The translations under genes and the position numbers were made by a program. A DNA stretch of 64,000 nucleotides from Roseovarius salinarum (GTDB lineage Bacteria; Pseudomonadota; Alphaproteobacteria; Rhodobacterales; Rhodobacteraceae), in NCBI RefSeq assembly GCF_002834145.1, contig NZ_PHNT01000002.1, positions 219,909 through 283,908 on the forward strand, given 5' to 3'. The notes under the pieces are model-generated. The model did no database searches, was not told the origin of the DNA, and worked only from the letters and a program-made list of their open reading frames with translations. Of this stretch, positions 9,604 through 18,037 are shown in pieces. The first letter of the stretch is position 1. The number at the start of each line of letters is the position of its first letter.

Positions 9604-10608
9604 ATGCAGACGGACACGCCCAAGGTCGAGGTGGACACGCGCGGTGCCCCGCGGCGTTTCGTTTTCGTGCTACTGAGCGATTTCACCTTGCTGAGCTTCG
9701 CGGCGGCGGTCGAGTGCCTGCGGATCGCCAACCGCATGGCGGGCGCGGAGCTTTACCAATGGAAGGTGGCCGGCGATTCCGACGACGGGATCATCACCTG
9801 TTCGGCCGGGTCGCGGTTCCAGCTCGACATGGGGCTGGAGGAACTGACCCGCGACGATACCGTCCTGCTGTGCGGCGGCGGCGATATCCAGCGCGCCACG
9901 ACCAAGCGGCTGCTCAACTGGGTGCGCCGCGAGGCGCGGCGCGGGCTGAGGATGGGCGGGCTTTGCACGGCGTCCTATGTCCTGGCGCGCGCCGGGCTGC
10001 TGGACGGCAAGAAGGCCACGATCCACTGGGAAAACCAGGACAGCTTCGCCGAGGAGTTCGACGAGGTGGAACTGACGAAATCGGTGTTCACGCTCGACGG
10101 CAACCGGATGACGACCGCCGGGGGCACCTCGTCGATCGACCTGATGCTCAAGGTGATCGCCGACGACCACGGCGAGAAGCTGGCCAACGCGGTGGCGGAT
10201 CAGTTGATCTATTCCTCGATCCGCACCGACCAGGACACCCAGCGGCTGTCGGTCCCCACGCGCATCGGCGTGCGCCATCCCAAGCTGAGCCAGGTCATCC
10301 AGATGATGGAGGCCAACATCGAGGAGCCGATCAGCCCGGCGCTCCTGGCCAAGCAGGTGGGCATGTCCACCCGGCAGCTGGAACGCCTGTTCCGCCGCTA
10401 CCTCAGCCGCAGCCCCAAGCGGTACTACATGGAACTGCGGCTGCAGAAGGCGCGCAACCTCCTGATGCAGACCGACATGACCGTGATCAACGTGGCCCTG
10501 GCCTGCGGCTTCGCCTCGCCGTCGCATTTCTCGAAATGCTACCGCGCGCATTACAACACCACGCCCTATCGCGAGCGCGGCACACAGGCGGCGCGGCTGT
10601 CGGTCTGA
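9604..10608 (+). CDS. GlxA-type AraC family transcriptional regulator
   Basis: 334 residues. The N-terminal half (20-200) is a DJ-1/PfpI-like glutamine amidotransferase fold with a nucleophile-elbow region GGLCTASYVLARAGLL. The C-terminal half (about 225-325) is an AraC-type DNA-binding domain with two helix-turn-helix motifs (SPALLAKQVGMSTRQLERLF and INVALACGFASPSHFSKCYR). The architecture matches the GbdR/CdhR/ArgR group, which controls betaine, carnitine and amino acid catabolism. No obvious target lies beside it: it converges with the sugar dehydrogenase gene 18 bases downstream, so the inducer is unknown. Confidence 0.9.
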   Translation: MQTDTPKVEVDTRGAPRRFVFVLLSDFTLLSFAAAVECLRIANRMAGAELYQWKVAGDSDDGIITCSAGSRFQLDMGLEELTRDDTVLLCGGGDIQRATTKRLLNWVRREARRGLRMGGLCTASYVLARAGLLDGKKATIHWENQDSFAEEFDEVELTKSVFTLDGNRMTTAGGTSSIDLMLKVIADDHGEKLANAVADQLIYSSIRTDQDTQRLSVPTRIGVRHPKLSQVIQMMEANIEEPISPALLAKQVGMSTRQLERLFRRYLSRSPKRYYMELRLQKARNLLMQTDMTVINVALACGFASPSHFSKCYRAHYNTTPYRERGTQAARLSV

Positions 10609-10626
10609 GGCACCGCCCGTGGGGCG

Positions 10627-11736
10627 TCACGGCGTCATGCGGTAGAGCGCGCCCGTGTCAACCGACAGGAACCAGATGCCGCCTTCGGGGCCTTCGGCGA
10701 TGTCGCGAACGCGGCCCGTTTGCGGGCCACTGATTCGCTCGATTTCCTCCAGCGGGCGTCCGGCCAGGTGAGAGATATGGTCGAACTTCAGGCTGCCGAC
10801 GAGGAAATGACCTTTCCACTCCGGCCAGAGCTTGCCCGAATAGATTATCATGCCCGACGGCGCGATTGACGGATCCCAGTAGAAATCGGGCTGCTCCATA
10901 CCTTCCTTGTGCGTGCCCACGCCGATCTTGGCCCCGGAGTAATGCGTGCCGTAAGCGATCACCGGCCAGCCGTAGTTGGCGCCGCGGCGGACGCGGTTGA
11001 TCTCGTCCCCGCCGCGCGCGCCGTGCTCGACCACCCAGAGCTTGCCCGACAGGTCCAGTGCCGCGCCCTGGGGATTGCGATGGCCGTAGGACCAGATCGC
11101 GTCCAGCGCGTTGGTGCGGTCCGCGAAGGGATTGCCGGGCGGGATGCTGCCGTCGCGCGCGATACGCAGCACGGAGCCGTTCGCGCGGCCCAGGTCCTGC
11201 GCCGACGGCCGGTCGCCGCGTTCACCCACGGTGACGAAAAGGTTTCCGTCGGGGGCCTCGACCACCCGTGACCCGAAGTGGCGGCCGCCGCGTGTGCCCG
11301 GTGTCATTTCCCAGATCACGCGCCAGTCGGTAAGGCGGCGGGTGTCTTCGGCCAGCCGCGCGCGGGCCACCGCGGTGCCGGCCCCGCCGTTCTGCCGCCG
11401 GGCATAGGTGAACACCAGCTCGCGCGTCTGCTCGAAATCCCGTGGCACCAGCACATCCAGCAGGCCACCCTGCCCCACCGCCGCCACCGGCGGAACACCG
11501 TCGATCGCGTGCCGGCCGTCCTGCGTGAGACGCAGCAGCCGGCCGCCCCGCTCGGTGACCAGGATGCTCGCGTCGGGCAGAAAGCCGATGGCCCAGGGTT
11601 CGGTCAGCCCGTCCGCGACGCGCGTGACCTGAACCGGCCCCGCGGCCGTCTGCAGGGACGCCGCGCCCGCGGGCGCAGCGCCCAGGGCAACCGCGGCAAC
11701 GAGAGCCAGGGCAAGGTTTCGCGCGATACGTGTCAT
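10627..11736 (-). CDS. PQQ-dependent aldose sugar dehydrogenase family protein (Gdh-B/YliI-like)
   Basis: 369 residues from the ATG at 11736, preceded by GGAGG. A signal peptide (about 1-27, ALALVAAVALGAAPAGA) predicts a periplasmic, soluble beta-propeller. Family motifs: LTEPWAIGFLPDASILVTERGG, HFGSRVVEAPDGNLFVTVGERGD, SYGHRNPQGAALD, EHGARGGDEINRV and GANYGWPVIAYG. Homologues oxidise aldoses using PQQ and Ca2+. The substrate here is unknown, and no PQQ synthesis genes are in view. Confidence 0.88.
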   Translation of the reverse strand: MTRIARNLALALVAAVALGAAPAGAASLQTAAGPVQVTRVADGLTEPWAIGFLPDASILVTERGGRLLRLTQDGRHAIDGVPPVAAVGQGGLLDVLVPRDFEQTRELVFTYARRQNGGAGTAVARARLAEDTRRLTDWRVIWEMTPGTRGGRHFGSRVVEAPDGNLFVTVGERGDRPSAQDLGRANGSVLRIARDGSIPPGNPFADRTNALDAIWSYGHRNPQGAALDLSGKLWVVEHGARGGDEINRVRRGANYGWPVIAYGTHYSGAKIGVGTHKEGMEQPDFYWDPSIAPSGMIIYSGKLWPEWKGHFLVGSLKFDHISHLAGRPLEEIERISGPQTGRVRDIAEGPEGGIWFLSVDTGALYRMTP

Positions 11737-11938
11737 TCGGGCCTCCGTGGCTGCGAAATGGCGCCGCACGATCGGCGCGCGCCGGGATCACTGCACCCAA
11801 GTTAGGACGAAAACGGCCACCGAAAAACCGCCGCACCGTGCAGTCCCGGCGGGACGGCGCCGGATCAAGGCTTTTCAAGGGGGGCGGGGATGAATAAGCT
11901 CGCGCCGGAACCAACGGAACCAACCAGGGAGAGTTTCA

Positions 11939-13132
11939 ATGAAGAACCTGCTCATGACCAGCGCCGCGATGGCGCTTGCCGCCGGCCCGGTCGCGGCCGG
12001 CAGCCACAGCGAGGAGATCACGCTTGGCGTCCTGATGGGCTTCACCGGCCCGATCGAGTCGCTGACCCCGCACATGGCGGATGCCGCCGAGATGGCAATG
12101 AAGGAAGTCAGTGACAGCGGCAAGCTGCTCGACGGCATGACGGTCACCGCCGAGCGGGGTGACACGACCTGCATCGACGCCTCCGCGGCCACGGCCGCCG
12201 CCGAGCGGCTGGTCACCGCGGAAGGCGCGAAGGGGATCGTCGGCGCGGCCTGCTCGGGTGCCACCACCTCGGTCCTGTCGAACGTGACCAAGCCCAACGG
12301 CGTGGTCCAGATCTCGCCGTCGTCGACCTCGCCGGCGCTCACCACCATCGAGGACAACGGGTTCTTCTTCCGCACCGCGCCGTCGGATGCCCGCCAGGGC
12401 AAGATCATGTCCGACATCCTGATGGACCGCGGCATCGAAGAGGTCGCCGTCACCTACACCAACAACGACTACGGCAAGGGTCTCGCCGACAGCTTCGAGC
12501 AGGCCTTCGAGGAGGCCGGCGGCACGGTGACCATCAGCGCCGCGCACGAGGACGGCAAGGCGGACTATTCCGCCGAGGTGGGCGCGCTGGCGTCGGCGGG
12601 CGGCGAGCGCCTTGTCGTCGCGGGCTACGTCGACCAGGGCGGCAGCGGCGTGGTGCGCTCGGCGCTCGACACCGGCGCCTTCAGCACCTTCCACTTCCCC
12701 GACGGGATGATCGGCACGAAGCTCGAAGAGAACTTCGGCACGATGATCGACGGCTCCACCGGCCAGCTGCCGGGCACCGACAGCCCCGGCAAGGACAAGT
12801 TCGAGGAGATGGTCGGCGATGCCTTCGACGCGACATCGCCCTTCACCGGTGAATCCTATGACGCCGCGGCCCTTATCCTGATGGCCATGCAGGCCGCGGG
12901 AAGCTCGGACCCCGCCGAATACAAGGGGCACGTGATGGACGTGGCCAATGCGCCCGGCGAGGAAATCCTTCCCGGCGAACTGGGCAAGGCGCTCGACATT
13001 CTTGCCGATGGCGGCGACGTCGACTATGTCGGCGCGACCGCGGTCGAGCTGATCGAACCGGGCGAGTCGGCCGGCAGCTATCGCGAGATCGAGATCAAGG
13101 ACGGCGAGATCACGACGGTTCAGTACCGCTGA
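11939..13132 (+). CDS. Branched-chain amino acid type ABC transporter substrate-binding protein (LivK-like)
   Basis: 397 residues with a short signal peptide (KNLLMTSAAMALAAGPVAAG). Receptor family ligand-binding domain of the LivJ/LivK class: ITLGVLMGFTGPIESLTPHM, then the central VGAACSGATTSVLSNVTKPNGVVQ hinge region, and VTYTNNDYGKGLADSF. GAGAG precedes the start. It is the first gene of a liv-type operon and is separated from the ATPase gene by a strong hairpin. The ligand may be an amino acid, amide or related compound; the sequence does not decide. Confidence 0.9.
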   Translation: MKNLLMTSAAMALAAGPVAAGSHSEEITLGVLMGFTGPIESLTPHMADAAEMAMKEVSDSGKLLDGMTVTAERGDTTCIDASAATAAAERLVTAEGAKGIVGAACSGATTSVLSNVTKPNGVVQISPSSTSPALTTIEDNGFFFRTAPSDARQGKIMSDILMDRGIEEVAVTYTNNDYGKGLADSFEQAFEEAGGTVTISAAHEDGKADYSAEVGALASAGGERLVVAGYVDQGGSGVVRSALDTGAFSTFHFPDGMIGTKLEENFGTMIDGSTGQLPGTDSPGKDKFEEMVGDAFDATSPFTGESYDAAALILMAMQAAGSSDPAEYKGHVMDVANAPGEEILPGELGKALDILADGGDVDYVGATAVELIEPGESAGSYREIEIKDGEITTVQYR

Positions 13133-13153
13133 TCGCGCGCCGCAAGGCAAAGG

Positions 13154-13179
13154 TCAGCCCGGGCCCGCGCCCGGGCTGA
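13154..13179. promoter_or_regulatory. GC-rich hairpin after the LivK-like gene
   Basis: Inverted repeat TCAGCCCGGGC / GCCCGGGCTGA with a 4-base loop, an 11-bp stem starting 21 bases after the stop codon. No T-run follows, which argues for message stabilisation or partial attenuation between the receptor gene and the rest of the operon. Confidence 0.6.
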
Positions 13180-13223
13180 TCCAACAATTCCGGGCCGCCA
13201 ACCGGCCCGATGGGGGGACATGC

Positions 13224-14009
13224 ATGATCGTCGTCGAGGACGTTCACAAGCATTTCGGCGGCTTTCATGCCGTCGATGGCGCGAACCTGGCAATCGAACC
13301 GGGCACCATCACCGGCTTGATCGGGCCGAATGGCGCCGGAAAAACCACCCTTTTCAACGTGATCGCGGGCGTTCTTAAACCCACCTCCGGGCGCGTGACG
13401 ATGGCCGGCGAGGACATCACGGGCCTGCCGCCCCACACGCTGTTCCACAAGGGGCTGCTGCGGACCTTCCAGATCGCGCACGAGTTCGCCTCGATGACGG
13501 TCCGCGAGAACCTGATGATGGTTCCCGGCGACCAGTCGGGCGAGTCGCTGTGGAAGACATGGCTGCACCGCGGCCGCATCGCGCAGGAGGAGCGCGCGCT
13601 GGCCCGGAAGGCGGACGAGGTTCTGGAATTCCTGACCATCGACCACCTTGCCGACGAGAAGGCGCGCAACCTCTCGGGCGGACAGAAGAAGCTTCTGGAG
13701 CTTGGCCGCACCATGATGGTGGACGCGCGCATCGTTTTCCTCGACGAGGTCGGCGCCGGCGTGAACCGCACGCTGCTCAGGACGATCGGCGACGCGATCC
13801 TGTCGCTGAACCGGGACCGTGGCTACACCTTCGTGGTGATCGAACACGACATGGATTTCATCGACCGGCTTTGCGACCCGGTGATCTGCATGGCCGAGGG
13901 CAAGGTGCTGGCCGAGGGCACCCTTGACGAGATCAAGTCCGACGAGCGCGTGATCGAGGCCTATCTGGGCACCGGGCTGAAGAACAAGGAAAAGGAGACC
14001 GCCGGATGA
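13224..14009 (+). CDS. livG: Branched-chain amino acid ABC transporter ATP-binding protein LivG
   Basis: 261 residues. Walker A GPNGAGKTTLFNVIAG is near residue 35, the signature LSGGQKKLLELGRT near 150, Walker B IVFLDEVGAG, and H-loop VVIEHDMDFI. The LivG-typical FGGFHAVDGA start and a C-terminus ending in AYLGTG are present. The segment after Walker B (VGAGVNRTLL) deviates slightly from the usual PAAGLNP. It overlaps the next gene by four bases. Confidence 0.93.
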   Translation: MIVVEDVHKHFGGFHAVDGANLAIEPGTITGLIGPNGAGKTTLFNVIAGVLKPTSGRVTMAGEDITGLPPHTLFHKGLLRTFQIAHEFASMTVRENLMMVPGDQSGESLWKTWLHRGRIAQEERALARKADEVLEFLTIDHLADEKARNLSGGQKKLLELGRTMMVDARIVFLDEVGAGVNRTLLRTIGDAILSLNRDRGYTFVVIEHDMDFIDRLCDPVICMAEGKVLAEGTLDEIKSDERVIEAYLGTGLKNKEKETAG

Positions 14010-14617
14010 GGTGTGCCCGTATCCTGCCCGTCTTGCTCGGTCTGGCCGTCCTGGTGTCGGGCGCAGCGCCGGCATCTGCGCAAGAGGTCGTGGGCACTGC
14101 GACGATCGAGGGCCGCGCGGTCGAACTCCTGTCCGACCGCACCTGGCGTTACGCCGTGGAGGACGGATGCCGCGACCTGGGCGAGGGCGTGTCGTTCTGC
14201 GATGCACCCGAGGAATGGTCCCGCACCCAGCCGCCCAACGCCGACATCGCCGCCAGCTACCGGATCGGCGCGCGCCACTACGGGCAGCTGGTGGTCGAAC
14301 CGGTGGGCACCGAGGACGGGCTGACACCCGAACTGGTGCGCGAGGCGGTCATCGAGAACTCGGCCGCGTCCATCGACGGCACTGCCGAGGCCGTCGAGAC
14401 GATCGAAACGAAACCGGCAGAGATCGACGGGCGCGCGGCGGAAACCATCGTCTATGGACTGGCGTTTGACGACATGGAGGTCGTCTATGCCAACACGGTG
14501 CTGCTTCTGCCCCAGCGCACGGTGCAGGTCGTGACCTATGGCATCGCCTCCGGCTACACCGATGCCCATCGCGCCCTGCACGCGGAATTCGTGGCGCACA
14601 CGAAGGTAAGTAACTGA
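14006..14617 (+). CDS. Exported protein of unknown function inside the liv operon
   Basis: 203 residues, start overlapping the livG stop as ATGA, so translation is probably coupled. A clear signal peptide (ILPVLLGLAVLVSGAAPASAQ) predicts a periplasmic product of about 180 residues. One cysteine pair lies early (DGCRDLGEGVSFC), then WSRTQPP and mixed alpha/beta sequence with no recognisable domain. Position between the two ATPase genes of an importer suggests an accessory role, but nothing in the sequence proves it. No catalytic motif was seen. Confidence 0.7.
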   Translation: MRCARILPVLLGLAVLVSGAAPASAQEVVGTATIEGRAVELLSDRTWRYAVEDGCRDLGEGVSFCDAPEEWSRTQPPNADIAASYRIGARHYGQLVVEPVGTEDGLTPELVREAVIENSAASIDGTAEAVETIETKPAEIDGRAAETIVYGLAFDDMEVVYANTVLLLPQRTVQVVTYGIASGYTDAHRALHAEFVAHTKVSN

Positions 14618-14668
14618 TATGAAAAAGCGTTTCGGAAAGTCCGCGGCACGCGGAGCGTGGGGGCAAGG

Positions 14669-15499
14669 ATGAGCGGCGGCCCGTACGACGACCGCGGCAA
14701 CAAGGACCGCACCATCGCCAACCCCGATGGCATGGGCGAGCTGCGCCCGGCCGGCACCGAGGAAGAGGCCCGCCCGGCCCCCGGCGCCGACGGCCCATTC
14801 CTGATCGGCGAGAACATGACCGGCGGCTACGGGCGCGGCCCCGACATCCTGCATGACTGCACCGTGTCGGTTGACAGCGGCCAGATCGCGGTGATCGTGG
14901 GGCCGAACGGTGCCGGCAAGTCCACCGCGATGAAGGCCGTGTTCGGCATGCTCGACCTGCGCGGCGGCGCGGTGCGGCTGGCGGGCGAGGATATCACCCG
15001 CCTCACCCCGCAGGCCCGGGTGCGCAAGGGGATGGGCTTCGTACCGCAGAACCACAACATCTTCACGTCGATGACGGTGGAGGAGAACCTCGAGATGGGG
15101 GCGTTCATCCGCACCGACGACATCAGCGAGACGATGGAGCAGGTCTTCGACCTGTTTCCCATCCTGCGCGAGAAACGCCGGCAGCCTGCCGGCGAACTCT
15201 CGGGCGGGCAGCGCCAGCAGGTCGCCGTGGGGCGCGCGCTCATGACCAAGCCGAAGGTCCTGATGCTCGACGAGCCCACCGCCGGCGTGAGCCCGATCGT
15301 CATGGACGAACTGTTCGACCGGATCATCGAGGTGTCGCGCACCGGCCTTCCGGTCCTGATGGTCGAGCAGAACGCGCGCCAGGCGCTGGAGATCGCCGAC
15401 ATGGGCTACGTCATGGTGCAGGGGCGCAATGCCTACACCGGATCCGGCAAGGAACTTCTGGCCGACGCGGAAGTACGGCAGAGTTTTCTGGGGGGATGA
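14669..15499 (+). CDS. livF: Branched-chain amino acid ABC transporter ATP-binding protein LivF
   Basis: 276 residues from the ATG at 14669; an in-frame GTG at 14657 is an alternative. An extra hydrophilic leader of about 40 residues precedes the ATPase domain, longer than usual LivF (about 235 residues). Motifs: GPNGAGKSTAMKAVFG, the LivF-type FVPQNHNIFTSMTVEENLEMG, signature LSGGQRQQVAVGRAL, Walker B VLMLDEPTAGVSP and H-loop-like LMVEQNARQALEIAD. Confidence 0.93.
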   Translation: MSGGPYDDRGNKDRTIANPDGMGELRPAGTEEEARPAPGADGPFLIGENMTGGYGRGPDILHDCTVSVDSGQIAVIVGPNGAGKSTAMKAVFGMLDLRGGAVRLAGEDITRLTPQARVRKGMGFVPQNHNIFTSMTVEENLEMGAFIRTDDISETMEQVFDLFPILREKRRQPAGELSGGQRQQVAVGRALMTKPKVLMLDEPTAGVSPIVMDELFDRIIEVSRTGLPVLMVEQNARQALEIADMGYVMVQGRNAYTGSGKELLADAEVRQSFLGG

Positions 15500-15582
15500 G
15501 GATGCAAAGAACATTGACGGCGCATCGTCACGGGGCTTGCGCCGCCCCGTTTGCCCGGTCCGCGCTTGTGTTTTCCCGACAT

Positions 15583-15605
15583 TTATCCACAGATTCTGGG
15601 GATAA
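15583..15605. promoter_or_regulatory. Inverted pair of DnaA-box-like nonamers between livF and livH
   Basis: TTATCCACA, an exact DnaA-box consensus, lies at 15583-15591. Its one-mismatch relative TTATCCCCA lies on the other strand at 15597-15605. Together with flanking bases they form an inverted repeat (CCACAGATT / AATCTGTGG, running to about 15613). The 199-base gap otherwise holds no gene. DnaA or another protein could bind it, or the RNA hairpin could act between cistrons. Confidence 0.45.
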
Positions 15606-15698
15606 ATCTGTGGAAAGCTTTTCCGTTGCCGATTTCCACGGCAAATGCGTGGCCTCGGGCGTGTCGGTGGCGTTCCAGCCGGCCGGGAGGTGCAGCTG

Positions 15699-16709
15699 AT
15701 GGATTTCCTCAACGCCATCGTGGCCCTGTCGAACTTCGTTCTGGTGCCCGCGATCGCCTATGGCAGCCAGCTGGCCCTCGGTGCGCTGGGGGTGACGTTG
15801 ATCTACGGGATCCTTCGGTTTTCCAATTTCGCCCACGGCGACACCATGGCCTTCGGCACGATGGTCACGATCCTGATGACGTGGTGGCTTCAATCCATGG
15901 GTGTCAGCCTCGGGCCGCTGCCCACCGCCCTGCTCGCCCTGCCCGTCGGGATCGTCGGCTGCATGGCGCTGGTGCTGATCACCGACAGGGTCGTGTATCG
16001 CTTCTACCGTGAACAACGGGCCAAGCCCGTGATCCTCGTGATAGTGTCGATCGGGGTGATGTTCATCCTCAACGGGCTGGTGCGCTTCATCATCGGACCG
16101 GGCGACCAGCGCTTCGCCGACGGTGAGCGCTTCATCATCACGGCCTTCGACTTTCGCAAGATGACCGGCCTGCAGGAGGGTCTGGCGCTCAAGACCACGC
16201 AGGGCATCACGCTGGTGACCGCCGTCATCGTGGTGGCGCTGCTGTTCTGGTTTCTCAACCACACCCGCGCCGGCAAGTCGATGCGCGCGTATTCCGACAA
16301 CGAGGATCTCGCGCTGCTGTCGGGGATCAATCCCGACCGCGTGGTGATGATCACCTGGCTGATCGTGGGCGCGCTGGCGACGGTGGCCGGCGTCCTTTAC
16401 GGCCTCGACAAGTCCTTCAAGCCCTTCACCTACCTGCAGCTTCTCCTGCCGGTCTTTGCCAGCGCCATCGTCGGCGGGCTGGGCAACCCGCTGGGTGCGA
16501 TCGCCGGCGGCTTCGTCATCGCCTTTTCCGAGGTGATGGTGACCTACGCGTGGAAGAAGGTTCTGGGCCACCTGCTGCCCGAGTCGCTCGAGCCGTCGGG
16601 CCTCGTGCAGCTGCTGAGCACCGATTACAAGTTCGCCGTCAGCTTCGTGATCCTGCTGATCGTGTTGCTGTTCCGGCCGACGGGGCTGTTCCGGGGGAAA
16701 GCGGTATGA
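15699..16709 (+). CDS. livH: Branched-chain amino acid ABC transporter permease LivH
   Basis: 336 residues from the ATG at 15699, preceded by GGGAGG; upstream in-frame codons are non-coding in character. About eight membrane segments. Family motifs: GALGVTLIYGILRFSNFAHGD near the N-terminus and FASAIVGGLGNPLGAIAGGF near the C-terminus. It forms the translocation pore with LivM. The last four bases overlap the livM start. Confidence 0.93.
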   Translation: MDFLNAIVALSNFVLVPAIAYGSQLALGALGVTLIYGILRFSNFAHGDTMAFGTMVTILMTWWLQSMGVSLGPLPTALLALPVGIVGCMALVLITDRVVYRFYREQRAKPVILVIVSIGVMFILNGLVRFIIGPGDQRFADGERFIITAFDFRKMTGLQEGLALKTTQGITLVTAVIVVALLFWFLNHTRAGKSMRAYSDNEDLALLSGINPDRVVMITWLIVGALATVAGVLYGLDKSFKPFTYLQLLLPVFASAIVGGLGNPLGAIAGGFVIAFSEVMVTYAWKKVLGHLLPESLEPSGLVQLLSTDYKFAVSFVILLIVLLFRPTGLFRGKAV

Positions 16710-18010
16710 ACGAAACACTCAGGAACGTCTTTCTGTTCGCCTTCGTCGCGGGGCTCATCGTGCTTTCCGGCGTGATGCAGAGCTGGAACACCGCAATGGT
16801 CATCGTGAACATGGGGCTCGTCAGCGCCGTGATGTCGCTGGGGCTGAACCTGCAATGGGGGTTCGCGGGGCTGTTCAACGTCGGCGTCATGGGCTTCACG
16901 GCGCTGGGCGGGCTGGCGACCGTGCTGGTGGCCATGCCGCCCGTGACCGAAGCCTGGGCCGCGGGCGGCTGGCGCATCATGCTGGGACTGCTTTTCGGCG
17001 CCGCTGTGATCGCGGCGGCGGCGGTGGTGCGGTACCGGATGCGCCCCTCGCGCCGGCGCGCGGCGGCGATGGTCACGATCCTGGTGGTCGGGTTCTTCGT
17101 CTACCGCTGGATCTTCGATGCGGGCGTTCAGGCGGTCGAGGCCGTGGACCCGGCGAAAACCGGCTACCTCGGCGGGCTCGGCCTGCCGGTCGTCCTGGCA
17201 TGGCCCGTCGGCGGGCTGTTGGCCGCGGGCGCGGCGTGGATCATCGGCAAGGCCGCGCTCGGGCTGCGCTCGGACTACCTGGCCATCGCCACCCTGGGCA
17301 TCGCCGAGATCATCATCGCCGTGCTCAAGAACGAGGACTGGCTGAGCCGCGGGGTCAAGAACGTCACCGGCATCCCCCGCCCCGTGCCGTATGAGATCGA
17401 CCTGCAGTCCGATCCCGGCTTCGTGGCGAAAGCCGAGGCGATGGGGTTCGACCCGGTCACCGCGTCGTCGCTCTTCGTCAAGGTCATTTACGCCGGGTTC
17501 TTCGCGGCCGTCGTGGCGGCCCTTCTGGTGCTGGCGCAACTCGCGCTGAAAAGTCCCTGGGGCCGGATGCTGCGCGCGATCCGCGACAACGAGGTCGCCG
17601 CCGAGGCCATGGGCAAGGACGTCACCCGCCGCCACCTTCAGGTCTTCATCCTCGGCTCGGCCGTCTGCGGCATGGCCGGCGCGATGATGACCACGCTGGA
17701 CAGTGCCCTCATCCCCACCACCTACCAGCCGCTGCGCTACACCTTCCTGATCTGGGTGATGGTGATCGTGGGCGGCTCGGGCAACAATCTGGGTGCCGTT
17801 CTTGGCGGGTTCCTGGTGTGGTTCCTTTGGGTGCAGGTGGAGCCGATGGGCCAATGGTTCATGGCCACCATCACCGCGCCGATGGCCGAGGACAACGCGC
17901 TGCGCGTGCACCTGCTGGAAAGCGCCGCGCACATGCGCCTGCTGACCATGGGCGTGGTTCTGCTGGTGGTGCTCCGGTTCAGCCCGCGCGGGCTGATTCC
18001 GGAAAAATAG
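16706..18010 (+). CDS. livM: Branched-chain amino acid ABC transporter permease LivM
   Basis: 434 residues with multiple membrane segments. Family motifs: SLGLNLQWGFAGLFNVGVMG, SDYLAIATLGIAEIII, WGRMLRAIRDNEVAAEAMGKD and MVIVGGSGNNLGAVLGG. Compared with E. coli LivM there is an extra hydrophobic/basic segment around residues 85-175 (RMRPSRRRAAAMVTILVVGF). Last gene of the liv operon; convergent with the HerA-like gene 28 bases on. Confidence 0.92.
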   Translation: MNETLRNVFLFAFVAGLIVLSGVMQSWNTAMVIVNMGLVSAVMSLGLNLQWGFAGLFNVGVMGFTALGGLATVLVAMPPVTEAWAAGGWRIMLGLLFGAAVIAAAAVVRYRMRPSRRRAAAMVTILVVGFFVYRWIFDAGVQAVEAVDPAKTGYLGGLGLPVVLAWPVGGLLAAGAAWIIGKAALGLRSDYLAIATLGIAEIIIAVLKNEDWLSRGVKNVTGIPRPVPYEIDLQSDPGFVAKAEAMGFDPVTASSLFVKVIYAGFFAAVVAALLVLAQLALKSPWGRMLRAIRDNEVAAEAMGKDVTRRHLQVFILGSAVCGMAGAMMTTLDSALIPTTYQPLRYTFLIWVMVIVGGSGNNLGAVLGGFLVWFLWVQVEPMGQWFMATITAPMAEDNALRVHLLESAAHMRLLTMGVVLLVVLRFSPRGLIPEK

Positions 18011-18037
18011 GCGCGGGCGGCCTCCCGCCCCGCCCGG

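Noticed and set aside
15583..15605. Replication origin
   Set aside because: Only two DnaA-like boxes, no AT-rich unwinding region, and no dnaA, dnaN or repABC nearby.
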